From: Virgisporangium aliadipatigenens
GTDB taxonomy: Bacteria > Actinomycetota > Actinomycetes > Mycobacteriales > Micromonosporaceae
Length of the DNA stretch: 64,000 nt
Direction of reading: 5' to 3'
Assembly (NCBI RefSeq): GCF_016863615.1
Contig: NZ_BOPF01000022.1
Span: forward strand, 62,001 to 126,000
Position numbers and translations under genes: made by a program. Numbering within the stretch: the first letter of the stretch is position 1; each line of letters opens with the position of its first letter. Of the stretch, positions 1-8,485 are shown piece after piece. A model generated the notes under the pieces. The model was not told the DNA's origin and did not search any database. It worked only from the letters and a program-made list of their open reading frames with translations.

Positions 1-1785
1 CGTGACCGCGAGCCCGTGCCGGCGGGCCAGCCGCCCGACCACGAACAGGCCGAGCACCTGGGTCGGCGCCACGTCCAGGCGTTCGCGCTCGACCAGCCGG
101 CGATTTTCGGCCGCGAACTGCGCCTCGTCCATGCCGATGCCGGTGTCCACGATCGTCAACCGGCACCCGTCCGCCGTCAGGCCCACCGCCACGGTCACGG
201 GCGACGGCGGCGGCGAGTACGACACCGCGTTGTCCAGCAGCTCCGCCAGCAGCAGGATCAGGTCCGGCACGACACCCGGCACGGCGGCCACGTCGACGAC
301 GTCCGTCAGCTGTACCCGCGCGAACTGCTCGATCTCGGCCGCACCGGCACGCACCGCGTCGGCCAGGCGCATCGGGCTCGCCGGGTTGTCGTCGGCCACA
401 CCGGAGACCACGAGCAGCGCGGAGGCGCTGCGGCGCAGGCGGGTGGCGACGTGGTCGAGCCGGTACAGCCGGTCCAACAGCTGCGGGTCCTGCTGCTGGC
501 GTTCGAGCACGTCGATCAGGTTGAGCTGCCGGTCGGCCAGGTTACGGGTGCGCCGCGCGACGGTCGCGAACATCGCCGACACGTTGCGCCGCGTGGTGAC
601 CTGCCGTTCGAGCAGGGCGGCGGCGGCGTTCTGCACCTGGTTGAACGCGGCCGCCAGGTCAGCCACCTCGCCGGGGCCGGTGGTGGGCACCGCGCGGAGC
701 TGTGGTGGCGCGTCGGAGTCGGAGTCGGAGTCGCTGACCCGTTCGAGCTCCCGGCCGGTGGCGGCGGCCACGGCGACGGCCGCGTCGTTGAGGCGCGACA
801 GCGGCACCGCGATCGAACGCGCGCCGGCCGCCGCGAGACCGGCGACGAGCAGCACCAGCAGCAGGGCCAGCCCACCGACCAGGATCGCCGTGGTGCGTGC
901 GCTGTCCGAGGCGGCCCCCGACTCGTCGAGAATCTTCTGCGCGACCTGGTCGACGATCTGGCGGCGCAGGTTGCTGTACGTCTCGACCGCCTGCGCGAGG
1001 CCGGCGACGACGGAGTTCCGCTGGGGACCGGTGGGCGCGGCGGTCTCGGCGAAGATCACCTGTGCCTGTTCGACCACGGACTCGGCGGCGCGGCTGTTCT
1101 GCGCGGCCGACAGCAGGCGCAGGTGCTCGTTGCGGGCCAGGGCCGAGAAGCGGCCGGTGTTGACGCGTTCGGCGGTGCGCGAGTCGGCGTACAGCAGCTG
1201 GCCGCCCTGCGGCTCGGTGACGGCCACGATCGCCGCGGCGCCGGCGCGGGTGGCGTGCTCGTTGGCGCGCAGCAGCTCGTCGAGCGGGGCGAGCGGCGGT
1301 TCGGACGCCTCCCGGCCGATCGGCGCCGGCATGGCGTCCAGCATGGCGGCGGTGGCCTGGCTGTAGAGCAGGTGCACGGTCTGGCCGTACACCTCGCCGC
1401 CGAGCACGAGCCGGCGCACCACGCCGAGGAGTGCGGCGAGCCGCTCGGCGCCGTCCTTCAGCCGCGGGTCGCTCTTGCGGGCGGCCTCCAGCGCGGCGTC
1501 CACGCGCAGGCGCTGCTTGGTCAGCGTGACCGTGTCGCCGGTGCGCGTGGCGAGGTCGACGATGGCGAGCAGGCGTTCCCGCTGCACCTCGTCCATCAGG
1601 ACGGAGATCGCCTGGCGGGACCGCGTCTCGGCGGAGATCTGATTGGCCGCCTCGACCTGGTCCACCCGTTCGATCACGACCGGAACGGCGAGTCCGATCA
1701 CCGCGAGCAGCGGGATCAGCACGAGGAGGGCAAGCCTGGAGGCGACGCGCAGACGGGCGAAGCGTCGACGCGCTCCGGCTAACAC
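1..1785 (-). CDS. NIT-HAMP sensor histidine kinase, conservon CvnA type (3' end outside window)
   Basis: This is a membrane sensor kinase whose C-terminal end runs off the left edge; 595 codons are visible and the frame stays open. The start is taken as GTG at 1785, followed by an Arg-rich N-terminus and a first hydrophobic segment (about residues 17-37). A long extracytoplasmic helical region of the nitrate/nitrite-sensing (NIT) kind follows to about residue 290, then a second membrane segment (about 295-318), a HAMP linker, a helical dimerisation region with LLERQVTTRRNVSAMFATVA, and a HATPase domain with the N-box LLAELLDNAVSYSPP and the G-box DTGIGM. This architecture is typical of CvnA kinases of actinobacterial conservons, so roadblock, DUF742 and small-GTPase genes may lie to the left; that is inferred. 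A GGAGTC hexamer repeated near 712-733 encodes an Asp-Ser run in the HAMP linker. The catalytic C-terminus cannot be checked. Confidence 0.85.
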   Translation of the reverse strand, partial: MLAGARRRFARLRVASRLALLVLIPLLAVIGLAVPVVIERVDQVEAANQISAETRSRQAISVLMDEVQRERLLAIVDLATRTGDTVTLTKQRLRVDAALEAARKSDPRLKDGAERLAALLGVVRRLVLGGEVYGQTVHLLYSQATAAMLDAMPAPIGREASEPPLAPLDELLRANEHATRAGAAAIVAVTEPQGGQLLYADSRTAERVNTGRFSALARNEHLRLLSAAQNSRAAESVVEQAQVIFAETAAPTGPQRNSVVAGLAQAVETYSNLRRQIVDQVAQKILDESGAASDSARTTAILVGGLALLLVLLVAGLAAAGARSIAVPLSRLNDAAVAVAAATGRELERVSDSDSDSDAPPQLRAVPTTGPGEVADLAAAFNQVQNAAAALLERQVTTRRNVSAMFATVARRTRNLADRQLNLIDVLERQQQDPQLLDRLYRLDHVATRLRRSASALLVVSGVADDNPASPMRLADAVRAGAAEIEQFARVQLTDVVDVAAVPGVVPDLILLLAELLDNAVSYSPPPSPVTVAVGLTADGCRLTIVDTGIGMDEAQFAAENRRLVERERLDVAPTQVLGLFVVGRLARRHGLAVT

Positions 1786-1958
1786 CGGGCACCCACCGGC
1801 ACGCCCGCCAAGCCGTCGCCGCCCGCGGCCCTCCTCCAGCCCGCGCTGGAATCCCGATCCGGGGCTGCCAATGTCGCCTCCGCTCGCCGGACGGCCCGCC
1901 GTAGGTCGTTGGTCCGCGCCGCCAAATGCGGGACGTAACGAGGCAGGGCTGAGTCCGG

Positions 1959-2009
1959 GTCCCCTGTGTTACCCGACCGTGGGTGAATCTACGGGTAACG
2001 GACAGGGAC
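1959..2009. other. long imperfect inverted repeat
   Basis: The arms are 1959-1975 (GTCCCCTGTGTTACCCG) and 1992-2009 (CGGGTAACGGACAGGGAC). They pair along almost their full length with small bulges around a 16-nt loop. It could be an RNA structure in the leader of the sensor kinase or part of a small RNA. No family was recognised. Confidence 0.5.
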
Positions 2010-2261
2010 CGGTCAACAGCGAATGCCATACATCGGCCGATCGTCCCGTCGGGGGCCATCCGAACATCGCATCCGCGGCCACACAGAGCGACAACAGCGC
2101 GTGTACAAGCCGGACCGTCGCCGTTATACGTAGCTGAAACAGGCATTCGTAGCATTAGCCGCGTTGTCGGCCGGCCGGATCCTGGTTCGCGGCGATTTTT
2201 CCGCGTCGGGTAACCGACCGGCGATTGCACGAGACGCTCCGGAGCCATACTCTTATCCATC

Positions 2262-2295
2262 GAGGCCGGCACTTTCCCCCGTGAGTGCCGGCCTC
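2262..2295 (+). terminator. perfect 12-bp hairpin, terminator-like
   Basis: The arms GAGGCCGGCACT and AGTGCCGGCCTC flank a 10-nt loop, and the T-containing stretch CCTATGTTTCTG follows on the plus strand. The neighbouring genes are divergent, so no annotated gene ends here. It may terminate an unannotated transcript or form part of the leader of the GNAT gene. Confidence 0.45.
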
Positions 2296-2377
2296 CCTAT
2301 GTTTCTGAAAAGTCGCCGCACGCGCACTACATTCAGTGCTTGCCGCAATTCATTGAGTAATCGGAAATGAGGCGGGC

Positions 2378-2665
2378 ATGGCGGAAGAGATTGCGATCTC
2401 AGATCAGCCCGAGCGGCACCGGTACGAGATCACCGTCGACGGCGCGCTTGTGGGCCACGCCGACTATCTCCCCCGCGACGGCTTCCTGATCTTCACGCAC
2501 ACCGAGGTCGACAAGGCGTACGGCGGGCGCGGGCTCGCCGGCCGGCTCGCGGCGTTCGCGCTCGACGACGTGCGCGCGCGGGGGCTACGCCTCGCGGCCC
2601 AGTGCCCCTACATCGCGAAGTACGTCGACACCCACCCGGCCTACGCGGACCTGCTGGTCGACTAG
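2378..2665 (+). CDS. small GCN5-related N-acetyltransferase (YjdJ/Acetyltransf_CG type)
   Basis: The 95-residue protein matches the one-domain mini-GNAT family: a short beta-sheet start, the acetyl-CoA loop as YGGRGLAGRLAAFALDDVRARG, and the terminal motif CPYIAKYVDTHPAY typical of this group. Members are thought to bind acyl-CoA and acylate a small cytosolic substrate, but the substrate is unknown. The ATG at 2378 is chosen because the domain begins at once; the preceding GAGG is a modest ribosome site. The gene stands alone on this strand, and its stop codon overlaps the last codons of the convergent Ser/Cys-rich gene by 4 bp. Confidence 0.85.
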   Translation: MAEEIAISDQPERHRYEITVDGALVGHADYLPRDGFLIFTHTEVDKAYGGRGLAGRLAAFALDDVRARGLRLAAQCPYIAKYVDTHPAYADLLVD

Positions 2666-3057
2666 CTGCTGCTGCTCGAGCAGGACGAGCTGCTGGAGCT
2701 GGAGCACGACGACGAGCTCGACGAGCAGGACGAAGACGAGCTGGAGCAGGACGAGGACGACGAGCCGCAGCTCGACGACGAGTGGTGATGGTGGTCGTGA
2801 CCGCCGTGGTGGTTGTGGTGGTGCGGGTCGTTGCTCCAGGACCACCCGGAGGAGCCGTCCGGCGTCCACGACGACCAGTCGTGCGAGGACGACGAGGACG
2901 ACCCGCCGCGCGAGACCCGGTGGCCTCCGCCGGGAAACCCGGAGAAGACGCCGGAGACCGCGCGTCGCACCGTGCGCGTCACCACGAAGAGGATGATCCC
3001 CGTCAGCAACAGCGTGAAGAGGATGATCCCGACCGGCAGCAGCCACAACCATTCCAT
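2662..3057 (-). CDS. single-pass membrane protein with His/Ser/Cys low-complexity tail
   Basis: This is a 131-residue protein of unknown function. One hydrophobic segment occupies about residues 3-27 (LWLLPVGIILFTLLLTGIIL), followed by a basic stretch that suggests the tail is cytoplasmic. A Gly/Ser/Trp linker comes next, then a His cluster (HHHNHHGGHDHHHH) and about 45 residues of repeated SSSSSC blocks with Cys spaced every six to seven residues. Comparable Ser/Cys/His tails occur in some actinobacterial membrane proteins. The composition suggests metal binding or a disordered anchor, which is inference. The regular nucleotide repeat could also vary in length. It lies downstream of the cellulase on the same strand, separated by a hairpin, and it ends 4 bp inside the GNAT gene. 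Confidence 0.65.
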   Translation of the reverse strand: MEWLWLLPVGIILFTLLLTGIILFVVTRTVRRAVSGVFSGFPGGGHRVSRGGSSSSSSHDWSSWTPDGSSGWSWSNDPHHHNHHGGHDHHHHSSSSCGSSSSSCSSSSSSCSSSSSSCSSSSSSSCSSSSS

Positions 3058-3094
3058 GCCCGGGAGCGTAGGACTCGCGCGCTACCTGGTAATA

Positions 3095-3125
3095 GGCCCG
3101 GGACGGTAACGACCGCCCCGGGCCC
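3095..3125 (-). terminator. hairpin terminator after the GH48 cellulase
   Basis: GGCCCGGG-ACGG pairs with CCG-CCCCGGGCC around a short loop, between the cellulase stop (3140) and the start of the next leftward gene (3057). There is no U-run, as is common in actinobacteria. Confidence 0.6.
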
Positions 3126-3139
3126 TCGGCGGTTAGCCG

Positions 3140-6058
3140 CTACCCGTTGGGGAAGAGCTTCGCGTAGTCCGCGTACGCCATGGCGATGTCGGCCTGCGCC
3201 CAGAACCGGTGGTAGTTGAACGTCGGCGCCGGACCTCCGTCCAGGTACGCCTGGACCTTCGCCCACTCCGGGTCGGTCTTGTAGAAGGAACGGATGTCGA
3301 GGAACGACTTGCCGGGGGCGATCACGTCGCCGTTCGGCATCTTGCCGCTGTACCCGCTCGGCACGTACAGGCCCTGACGGGTCGAGGAGTTGAACACGTC
3401 GTCGAACCGCTTGTAGTCCTCGCGGGTCTCGGTCGTGGACACACCCTTCGTGTCGGCGTGCGAGGTGAGCGCGTCGAGCAGGCCCTTCGCGGTCGCCTTG
3501 GCCGAGGCGTCGCCGGACTTCGCCGCGTAGAACATCAGCGTCCGGGCGAGCGACGCCGCCACACCGACGTCACGGCCGGTGGCCACCACGTCGACGTGCA
3601 GGTTGGCGTTGGCACCCGGGCCTCCGGTGGCACCGCTGTAGCTGGTCGGCTGGCCGCTCCACGCCATGGTCGACGGGATCGACCAGTTGCTGCCGATGGT
3701 GGTCTCCGAGATGGCCCACGGCACCCACTTGTCGAGCAGCTTCTTGGCGTTGGCGTCACCGGTCTGGAAGTACAGCTCCGCGATCCGGTGCATCGACCAG
3801 GCCTGGAACCCGAACCACTCGTTGGACGGCGGGTCGTGGTAGACCGGCTTCTCGTCGTACGCCATGCCGTAGAACGTCGCCGTTCCGCTCGGCGGGGCGC
3901 CGTACGCGCCTTCCCAGCTGTTCGTCGCGCCGCCGGCGATGCCGCCCTCGGCCGACTGCAGCCACAGGTAGAACTCCATCTGCCGCTGGAACGACTTGGT
4001 CCAGTCGGCGACCGCCGTCGAGGAACGCGGCTTCAGCGCGGCCACGTTCGACAGCGCCCACGCCGCCATCGGGTTCTGGTACCCGAAGTGGTTGTGGCTG
4101 GAGCCGATCCGCCAGGACCACGCGGCCGACGTGTCGAGCGCACCACCCCAGGCGTAGTACCAGGACATCAGGTAGTGCGCCGCGTCCCGGCCGCTACCCG
4201 CCGGGCAGCTGGTCGGGCTGGTGCAGTTGCCGACCTTCTTGAAGTACTTGTCGAACATCGCGTAGCGCAGGTAGTCGCCCATCTTGGCGGCCTTGGCCAC
4301 CGTGGCGGCGACGTCGGCGGCCTTACCCTGCTCCGTGGCCCACGTCAGGGCCCAGTAGGCGGCCTCGACGGCGCGTGCGTCGGCGTCCGGGGCGTTGGTG
4401 TAACGCCACTGCTTGGCCGAGGTGCCCGACTCCTTGATGAACAGCGGGAGGTAGCCGGAGCCGGTGGCCCCGAAGTTGAAGTTCTCGCAGGACGGGTGCG
4501 GCACGGTCTCCCACACCGACTCCTGCGGGCCCCGCTGGAACGTGTTGATGTACGCCGGCCGCGTGGTGCCGTTGCCGCACCGGCCGAACTTGTAGGTGTT
4601 GTCCACGTCGATCAGCCAGTGCATGCCGTAGACGTCACCGGTGCCGTAGGTGGACTGGAGCTCGCTGCGCAGCGGGTCCTTGCCGACCGGAACGCTCGCG
4701 TTGAGCGCCGACGGGTACTGGTCCGGCCAGTTGTACTCCGACGCGTACTGCGCGTCACCGGCGACACCGGCGGTCGGCTGGTCGGCCGAGGACGGGATGA
4801 TGTACTTCTCCATGATCGTCCACGCCTGGTTGAACGGCGCCCAGTCGCCCTCGATGCGGCCGTAGTACGCCTCGAGCCACAGCCAGTAGGAGAACGCCTC
4901 GGACGTGGTCTCGTGCCCGTGGTCCGGCGCCTCGACGATCAGCGTCTCGATGGAGTGGTACGGCACGCCCTCCGGGCTGAAGTACCCGGCGGTCTTGATC
5001 TTCTGGTACTGCTCGCGGAACAGCCGCACGTAGTCGGAGACCTCGTTGTCGGACTCCGTCGCGGTGACGGCGGTCGAGGCGACCCCGGTGCCCGCGAGCG
5101 TGAACGTCTTGACGCCGTTCAACGAGTCGCTGTCCTCCGCCGCGCTGATCCGGAAGTTCTGCGCGGTGTTCCAGTTCGACGTGGTGAACGTGAACGTGGT
5201 CGGCGTGGCCGTGACGTCGGCGTCGCCGCTGCCGGTGGCCGTCACGGTGACGTTCGACGAGGGAGCCTGGGAGAGCTTGACCGCGACGTCGGCGAAGCTG
5301 CCCTCGGGAACGCTGACCGCGGCGGGCGAGGTGACGACGGCGGGTCCGGCCGGGGCGGCGACCGTGACGGTGACCTCGTCGGTGGCCGACAGGCCGGTGT
5401 TGTCGGTGGCCTTCGCGCCGAGCACGTAGGTGCCGACGGGGAGGCTGGTCTGGGCGAAGCTGTACGGCGCCGAGGTGTCCTCACCGACCAGCAGCCCGTT
5501 GCGGTAGAACTCCACCTTCGACACGGTGCCCGGCGCGGTGTCCGCGGCGGTCGCGGCGACCGTGATGTCGGCCGGCGCGGTGAACGACTGGCCGGAGGTC
5601 GGCGCCGTGATGTCCACGGTGGGCGGCGGGTTGGCGGTCCCGCCGCAGGTGAGGCCGTTCACCGAGAACTCGGTCGGCTTGGGGTTGGTGCCGGACCAGG
5701 AGCCGTTGAAGCCGATCTCCACCTGACCACCGGTAGGGATGGTGCCGTTGTACGACTCGTTGGTGGCGGTGACGTCCTGACCGGACTGGCTCCACCTGGC
5801 CTGCCAGCCGTTGACGACCTTCTGGGTGGTGGTGGGGAACTTCCACTTGAGCGTCCACCCGCTGATGGGGTCGCCCGGGTTCTTGATGATGACGCGGCCG
5901 GTGAAGCCGCCGGGCCAGTCGTTGGTGGTGTACTGCACGTCGCAGCCCGGGGCGGCGTAAGCGGCGCTGGTCGCTACGGCGTTGAGGCCGGCCGCGCCGA
6001 GGACGGCGGCGAGCCCGAGGGCTATCCGCCGCCTTGTTCTCGTTGGCAGGGGTGTCAC
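3140..6058 (-). CDS. secreted GH48 cellulase (reducing-end cellobiohydrolase) with CBM2
   Basis: This secreted processive cellulase is predicted to release cellobiose from cellulose chain ends. After a Sec signal peptide (to about residue 35, ending SAAYA-A), a CBM2 cellulose-binding domain begins with [19 protein letters not shown] and ends with NGLTCGG. An Ig-like domain follows ([14 protein letters not shown]...), then a Calx-beta-like module, then a GH48 catalytic domain from about residue 345 to the end. The stretch [17 protein letters not shown] carries the Glu used as general acid in GH48 enzymes. The start is set at GTG 6058 because AGGAG lies 7 nt upstream; the ATG at 6073 precedes that AGGAG and has no ribosome site. 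A CebR-type palindrome sits 44 bp upstream, so induction by cello-oligosaccharides is likely. The protein has 972 residues. Confidence 0.95.
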   Translation of the reverse strand: MTPLPTRTRRRIALGLAAVLGAAGLNAVATSAAYAAPGCDVQYTTNDWPGGFTGRVIIKNPGDPISGWTLKWKFPTTTQKVVNGWQARWSQSGQDVTATNESYNGTIPTGGQVEIGFNGSWSGTNPKPTEFSVNGLTCGGTANPPPTVDITAPTSGQSFTAPADITVAATAADTAPGTVSKVEFYRNGLLVGEDTSAPYSFAQTSLPVGTYVLGAKATDNTGLSATDEVTVTVAAPAGPAVVTSPAAVSVPEGSFADVAVKLSQAPSSNVTVTATGSGDADVTATPTTFTFTTSNWNTAQNFRISAAEDSDSLNGVKTFTLAGTGVASTAVTATESDNEVSDYVRLFREQYQKIKTAGYFSPEGVPYHSIETLIVEAPDHGHETTSEAFSYWLWLEAYYGRIEGDWAPFNQAWTIMEKYIIPSSADQPTAGVAGDAQYASEYNWPDQYPSALNASVPVGKDPLRSELQSTYGTGDVYGMHWLIDVDNTYKFGRCGNGTTRPAYINTFQRGPQESVWETVPHPSCENFNFGATGSGYLPLFIKESGTSAKQWRYTNAPDADARAVEAAYWALTWATEQGKAADVAATVAKAAKMGDYLRYAMFDKYFKKVGNCTSPTSCPAGSGRDAAHYLMSWYYAWGGALDTSAAWSWRIGSSHNHFGYQNPMAAWALSNVAALKPRSSTAVADWTKSFQRQMEFYLWLQSAEGGIAGGATNSWEGAYGAPPSGTATFYGMAYDEKPVYHDPPSNEWFGFQAWSMHRIAELYFQTGDANAKKLLDKWVPWAISETTIGSNWSIPSTMAWSGQPTSYSGATGGPGANANLHVDVVATGRDVGVAASLARTLMFYAAKSGDASAKATAKGLLDALTSHADTKGVSTTETREDYKRFDDVFNSSTRQGLYVPSGYSGKMPNGDVIAPGKSFLDIRSFYKTDPEWAKVQAYLDGGPAPTFNYHRFWAQADIAMAYADYAKLFPNG

Positions 6059-6101
6059 GGGTGCACTCCTCATCTGGGACGGGGGTGCCGGGAGCGTTGC
6101 A

Positions 6102-6115
6102 CGGGAGCGCTCCCA
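6102..6115. promoter_or_regulatory. CebR/CelR-type operator (CGGGAGCGCTCCCA)
   Basis: This matches 13 of 14 positions of the TGGGAGCGCTCCCA palindrome bound by the LacI-family repressors CebR (Streptomyces) and CelR (Thermobifida). It lies just upstream of the cellulase, as expected for repression relieved by cellobiose. No LacI-family gene is present in the window. Confidence 0.8.
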
Positions 6116-6192
6116 CCGGACAGCGTTCGGGCGATCGACAGCCGGTCACCGCAGGTCAGCCGGGCGCCCGCCAGTTAACGAAGCTGAAACGT

Positions 6193-6630
6193 TCAGAACA
6201 GTCGATGGGCGCCCGGACCCCGCGCGCCCAGCACGTCGCGCGGGTTGGCCAGCGCGCACCGGTCGATCGACAGGCAGCCGCAGCCGATGCAGTCGTCCAG
6301 GCTGTCGCGCAGCTTCCGGAGGGCCTCGATGCGGGCGTTCAGGGACTCCCGCCAGGTGGCCGAGAGGTGCGCCCAGTCGCTGCGGTTGGGCACGCGGCCG
6401 TCGGGCAGTTCGTCGAGGGCCGCCGCGATCTCCTTGAGCGGGATGCCGACCCGCTGCGACGCCCGGATGAACGCCACCCGCCGCAGCGTGTCCCGGCTGA
6501 ACCGGCGCTGGTTGCCACTGGTGCGCCGGCTGTGGATCAGCCCCTGCGCCTCGTAGAAGTGCAGGGCGGAGACCGCGACGCCGGACCGGGCGGAGAGCTG
6601 GCCGACGGTGAGTTCGTGCTGTGCGGTCAC
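6193..6630 (-). CDS. soxR: redox-sensitive MerR-family activator SoxR
   Basis: The 145-residue protein has an N-terminal MerR winged helix (LTVGQLSARSGVAVSALHFYE), a dimerisation helix and the [2Fe-2S] cluster motif CIGCGCLSIDRC, with Cys spacing C-x2-C-x-C-x5-C. SoxR is a dimeric cytosolic regulator activated by oxidation of its cluster; in actinobacteria it responds to redox-active small molecules rather than driving a superoxide regulon. It is transcribed divergently from the arsR-MFS operon, with 72 bp between start codons. The start ATG at 6630 gives the usual family length. Its target is not evident here; the divergent MFS exporter is one possibility. Confidence 0.95.
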   Translation of the reverse strand: MTAQHELTVGQLSARSGVAVSALHFYEAQGLIHSRRTSGNQRRFSRDTLRRVAFIRASQRVGIPLKEIAAALDELPDGRVPNRSDWAHLSATWRESLNARIEALRKLRDSLDDCIGCGCLSIDRCALANPRDVLGARGPGAHRLF

Positions 6631-6655
6631 CGGCCCATCCTAGGGATCCCGAGTC

Positions 6656-6685
6656 GCAAAGATTCCTTTGCAAAACTTTCTTTGC
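6656..6685. promoter_or_regulatory. overlapping GCAAAG/CTTTGC palindromes, probable ArsR operator
   Basis: GCAAAG-ATTC-CTTTGC (6656-6671) overlaps a second CAAA...TTTG arrangement (6670-6685). Together they form an A/T-rich symmetric site in the soxR-arsR intergenic region, 18 bp before the arsR start. It is probably the autoregulatory operator of the ArsR-type gene. Confidence 0.55.
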
Positions 6686-6702
6686 ATCGCTACGGTCGAT
6701 GC

Positions 6703-7275
6703 GTGACCGAGATCCCGCTCGAGGGGCCGGGCTACATCCCGGGGCCCACCGCGCTCAAGGCGCTCACCCACCCGTTGCGCCTGCAGCTGCTCGACGCGCT
6801 CGCCGTGCGCGGTCGGGCCACCGCCAGCCAGCTCGCCGAGGACCTCGGGGAGACCAGCGGCGCCACCAGCTACCACCTGCGCCAGCTCGCCCGGCACGGG
6901 TTCATCGAGGAGCTGCCCGAGGTCGGCACCACCCGCGAGCGCTGGTGGCGGCCGGTCACCGGCGGCTGGACGATGCGCATGGACGACCAGCGCGAGGACG
7001 CCGCGACCGGCATGGTCGTCAGCACCCTGCTGGAGAACTCCTACCGCCGCGTGCGGCAGTTCGCCCACGACCTGCCCCGGTGGTCGCCGCAGTGGCAGGT
7101 CGCCGCCATCCGTCAGCAGGCCCACCTGGAGCTGGACGCCGCACAGCTCGGGGCGCTCCAGCGCGAGATCGAGGCGGTCGTGGACCGGTACCGCGGACTG
7201 CCGCCCGGACCCGAGACCCGCCGGGTGCGCACCGAGTTCGTCGGCTTTCCGCTGGGAGACCCCGATGGGGACTAA
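6703..7275 (+). CDS. ArsR-type winged-helix transcriptional regulator
   Basis: This 190-residue regulator starts at GTG 6703. The N-terminal half is an ArsR-like winged helix (LKALTHPLRLQLLDALAVRGRATASQLAEDLGETSGATSYHLRQLARHG). The C-terminal half is helical and lacks the Cys/His metal-binding patterns of classical metal sensors, so the ligand is more likely organic. The stop overlaps the start of the MFS gene by 11 bp, so the two are translationally coupled. This pairing usually means the regulator controls the exporter. A twin palindrome just upstream suggests autorepression. Confidence 0.85.
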   Translation: MTEIPLEGPGYIPGPTALKALTHPLRLQLLDALAVRGRATASQLAEDLGETSGATSYHLRQLARHGFIEELPEVGTTRERWWRPVTGGWTMRMDDQREDAATGMVVSTLLENSYRRVRQFAHDLPRWSPQWQVAAIRQQAHLELDAAQLGALQREIEAVVDRYRGLPPGPETRRVRTEFVGFPLGDPDGD

Positions 7276-8485
7276 CTTCTGGAAACTGCTGGCCGCCAGC
7301 GCCACGTCCAATCTCGCCGACGGGATCGGCCGCGCCGCGCTCCCCCTGCTGGCCGCCACGCTCACCCGCGACCCGCTGGCGATCTCCGGGCTGTACTCGC
7401 TGGCGTTCCTGCCGTGGCTGTTGTGCGCGCTGCCCGCGGGTGCGCTCGTCGACCGGACCGACCGGCGCCGGGCCATGGTGCTCGCCAACACCGTGCGGGG
7501 ACTGCTCGTCGCCGGGCTCACCGTCGCCGTCGCCACCGGGCACGCCACGATCCCGCTGCTCTATGTGGTGGCGTTCGCGCTGGGGATCGCGGAGACCGTC
7601 TACGACAGCGCCGCCAACGCGTTCCTGCCGCAGGTCGTGCGGCCGGATCAGTTGGAACGCGGCAACAGCCTGCTGGTCACCGGAGAGGCCGTCGGCCAGA
7701 TCTTCCTCGGCGGGCCGGTGGGCGCGCTGCTGTTCACGCTCGCCGTGGCGCTGCCGTTCGGTGCCAACGCGGCCGGGTTCCTGGCGTGCGCGCTGGTCAT
7801 GGTCACCGTGGCCGGCGACTTCCGGCCGGCGCTGGCCTCGACGAGTTCGATCCGGGCCGACATCGTCGACGGGGTGCGCTGGCTGTCGAGGCAGCCGCTG
7901 CTGCGCGGGCTCACGCTGCTGTTCGGGCTCACCTCGGCGTGCGGGTCGGCGGCCAACGCCGTGCTGGTGCTCTACGCCCTGGACGTGCTCGGGCTGAGCC
8001 CGCGCGGGTACGGGTTCCTGCTGCTCGCGGGCGGCGTCGGCGGGCTGCTGGGCGGGCTGGTCGCGCCGCTGACCGCCGCGCGCCTCGGCCGGCTGCCGAC
8101 CATGGTCCTCGGCACCGTCGTGAGCCCGGCGCTGCTGGCCGCCATGGGGTTCGTCCGGCACCCGGTCGCGGGCGCCGTGCTGTTCGGGGGTTCCGCCGCC
8201 TCGGTGATGATATTGAACGTCCTGACGATGGCCCTGCGCCAGGCGCTCATCCCCGAGGAGCTGTTCGGCCGCGTGCAGGGCGCCTGGCGCACGCTCGTGT
8301 GGGGCGGCATCCCGGTCGGCGGCGTCGCCGGTGGCGCACTGGCGGCCGCGACCGACGTGGCGACCGTCTTCGCGGCGGCCGGCATCGCCGGGTTCGTGGT
8401 CGGGTGTGCCGTCGTCGCGCTGCTGCTGCGCAACCGGGCCCAGATCGCCGCGGCGTACCTGCCTAAAGTGGCCGTCGATGCGTGA
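7265..8485 (+). CDS. MFS efflux transporter
   Basis: This 406-residue integral membrane protein has about 12 hydrophobic segments. The MFS signature between helices 2 and 3 appears as GALVDRTDRRRAMVLAN, and there is a central loop with SRQPLLRGLTLLFG. It belongs to the drug- and siderophore-exporter-like actinobacterial MFS group and would work by proton antiport; the substrate is unknown. It overlaps arsR by 11 bp and the adenosine deaminase-like gene by 8 bp, making a tight three-gene operon. Control by the upstream regulator is inferred. Confidence 0.85.
   Translation: MGTNFWKLLAASATSNLADGIGRAALPLLAATLTRDPLAISGLYSLAFLPWLLCALPAGALVDRTDRRRAMVLANTVRGLLVAGLTVAVATGHATIPLLYVVAFALGIAETVYDSAANAFLPQVVRPDQLERGNSLLVTGEAVGQIFLGGPVGALLFTLAVALPFGANAAGFLACALVMVTVAGDFRPALASTSSIRADIVDGVRWLSRQPLLRGLTLLFGLTSACGSAANAVLVLYALDVLGLSPRGYGFLLLAGGVGGLLGGLVAPLTAARLGRLPTMVLGTVVSPALLAAMGFVRHPVAGAVLFGGSAASVMILNVLTMALRQALIPEELFGRVQGAWRTLVWGGIPVGGVAGGALAAATDVATVFAAAGIAGFVVGCAVVALLLRNRAQIAAAYLPKVAVDA

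Larger units (their letters stand above)
1786..2377. other. 592-nt divergent non-coding region with two stem-loops
   Basis: This is the gap between the sensor kinase (leftward) and the GNAT gene (rightward). No open frame in it has coding character. It holds a long imperfect inverted repeat (1959-2009) and a perfect 12-bp hairpin (2262-2295). Both promoters must lie here, but I could not place them with confidence. Confidence 0.6.

Noticed and set aside
2-1782. Two long plus-strand open frames opposite the kinase
   Set aside because: Antisense shadows; Arg/Ser/Thr-rich without any motif.
659-2272. 537-residue minus-strand open frame over the sensor kinase
   Set aside because: It is in a different frame from the kinase domains; the true kinase frame opens at GTG 1785 and shows the HATPase motifs.
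3209-6178. 989-residue open frame on the plus strand opposite the cellulase
   Set aside because: Arg/Val/Gly-rich antisense shadow of the GH48 gene caused by high GC; no ribosome site and no domain.
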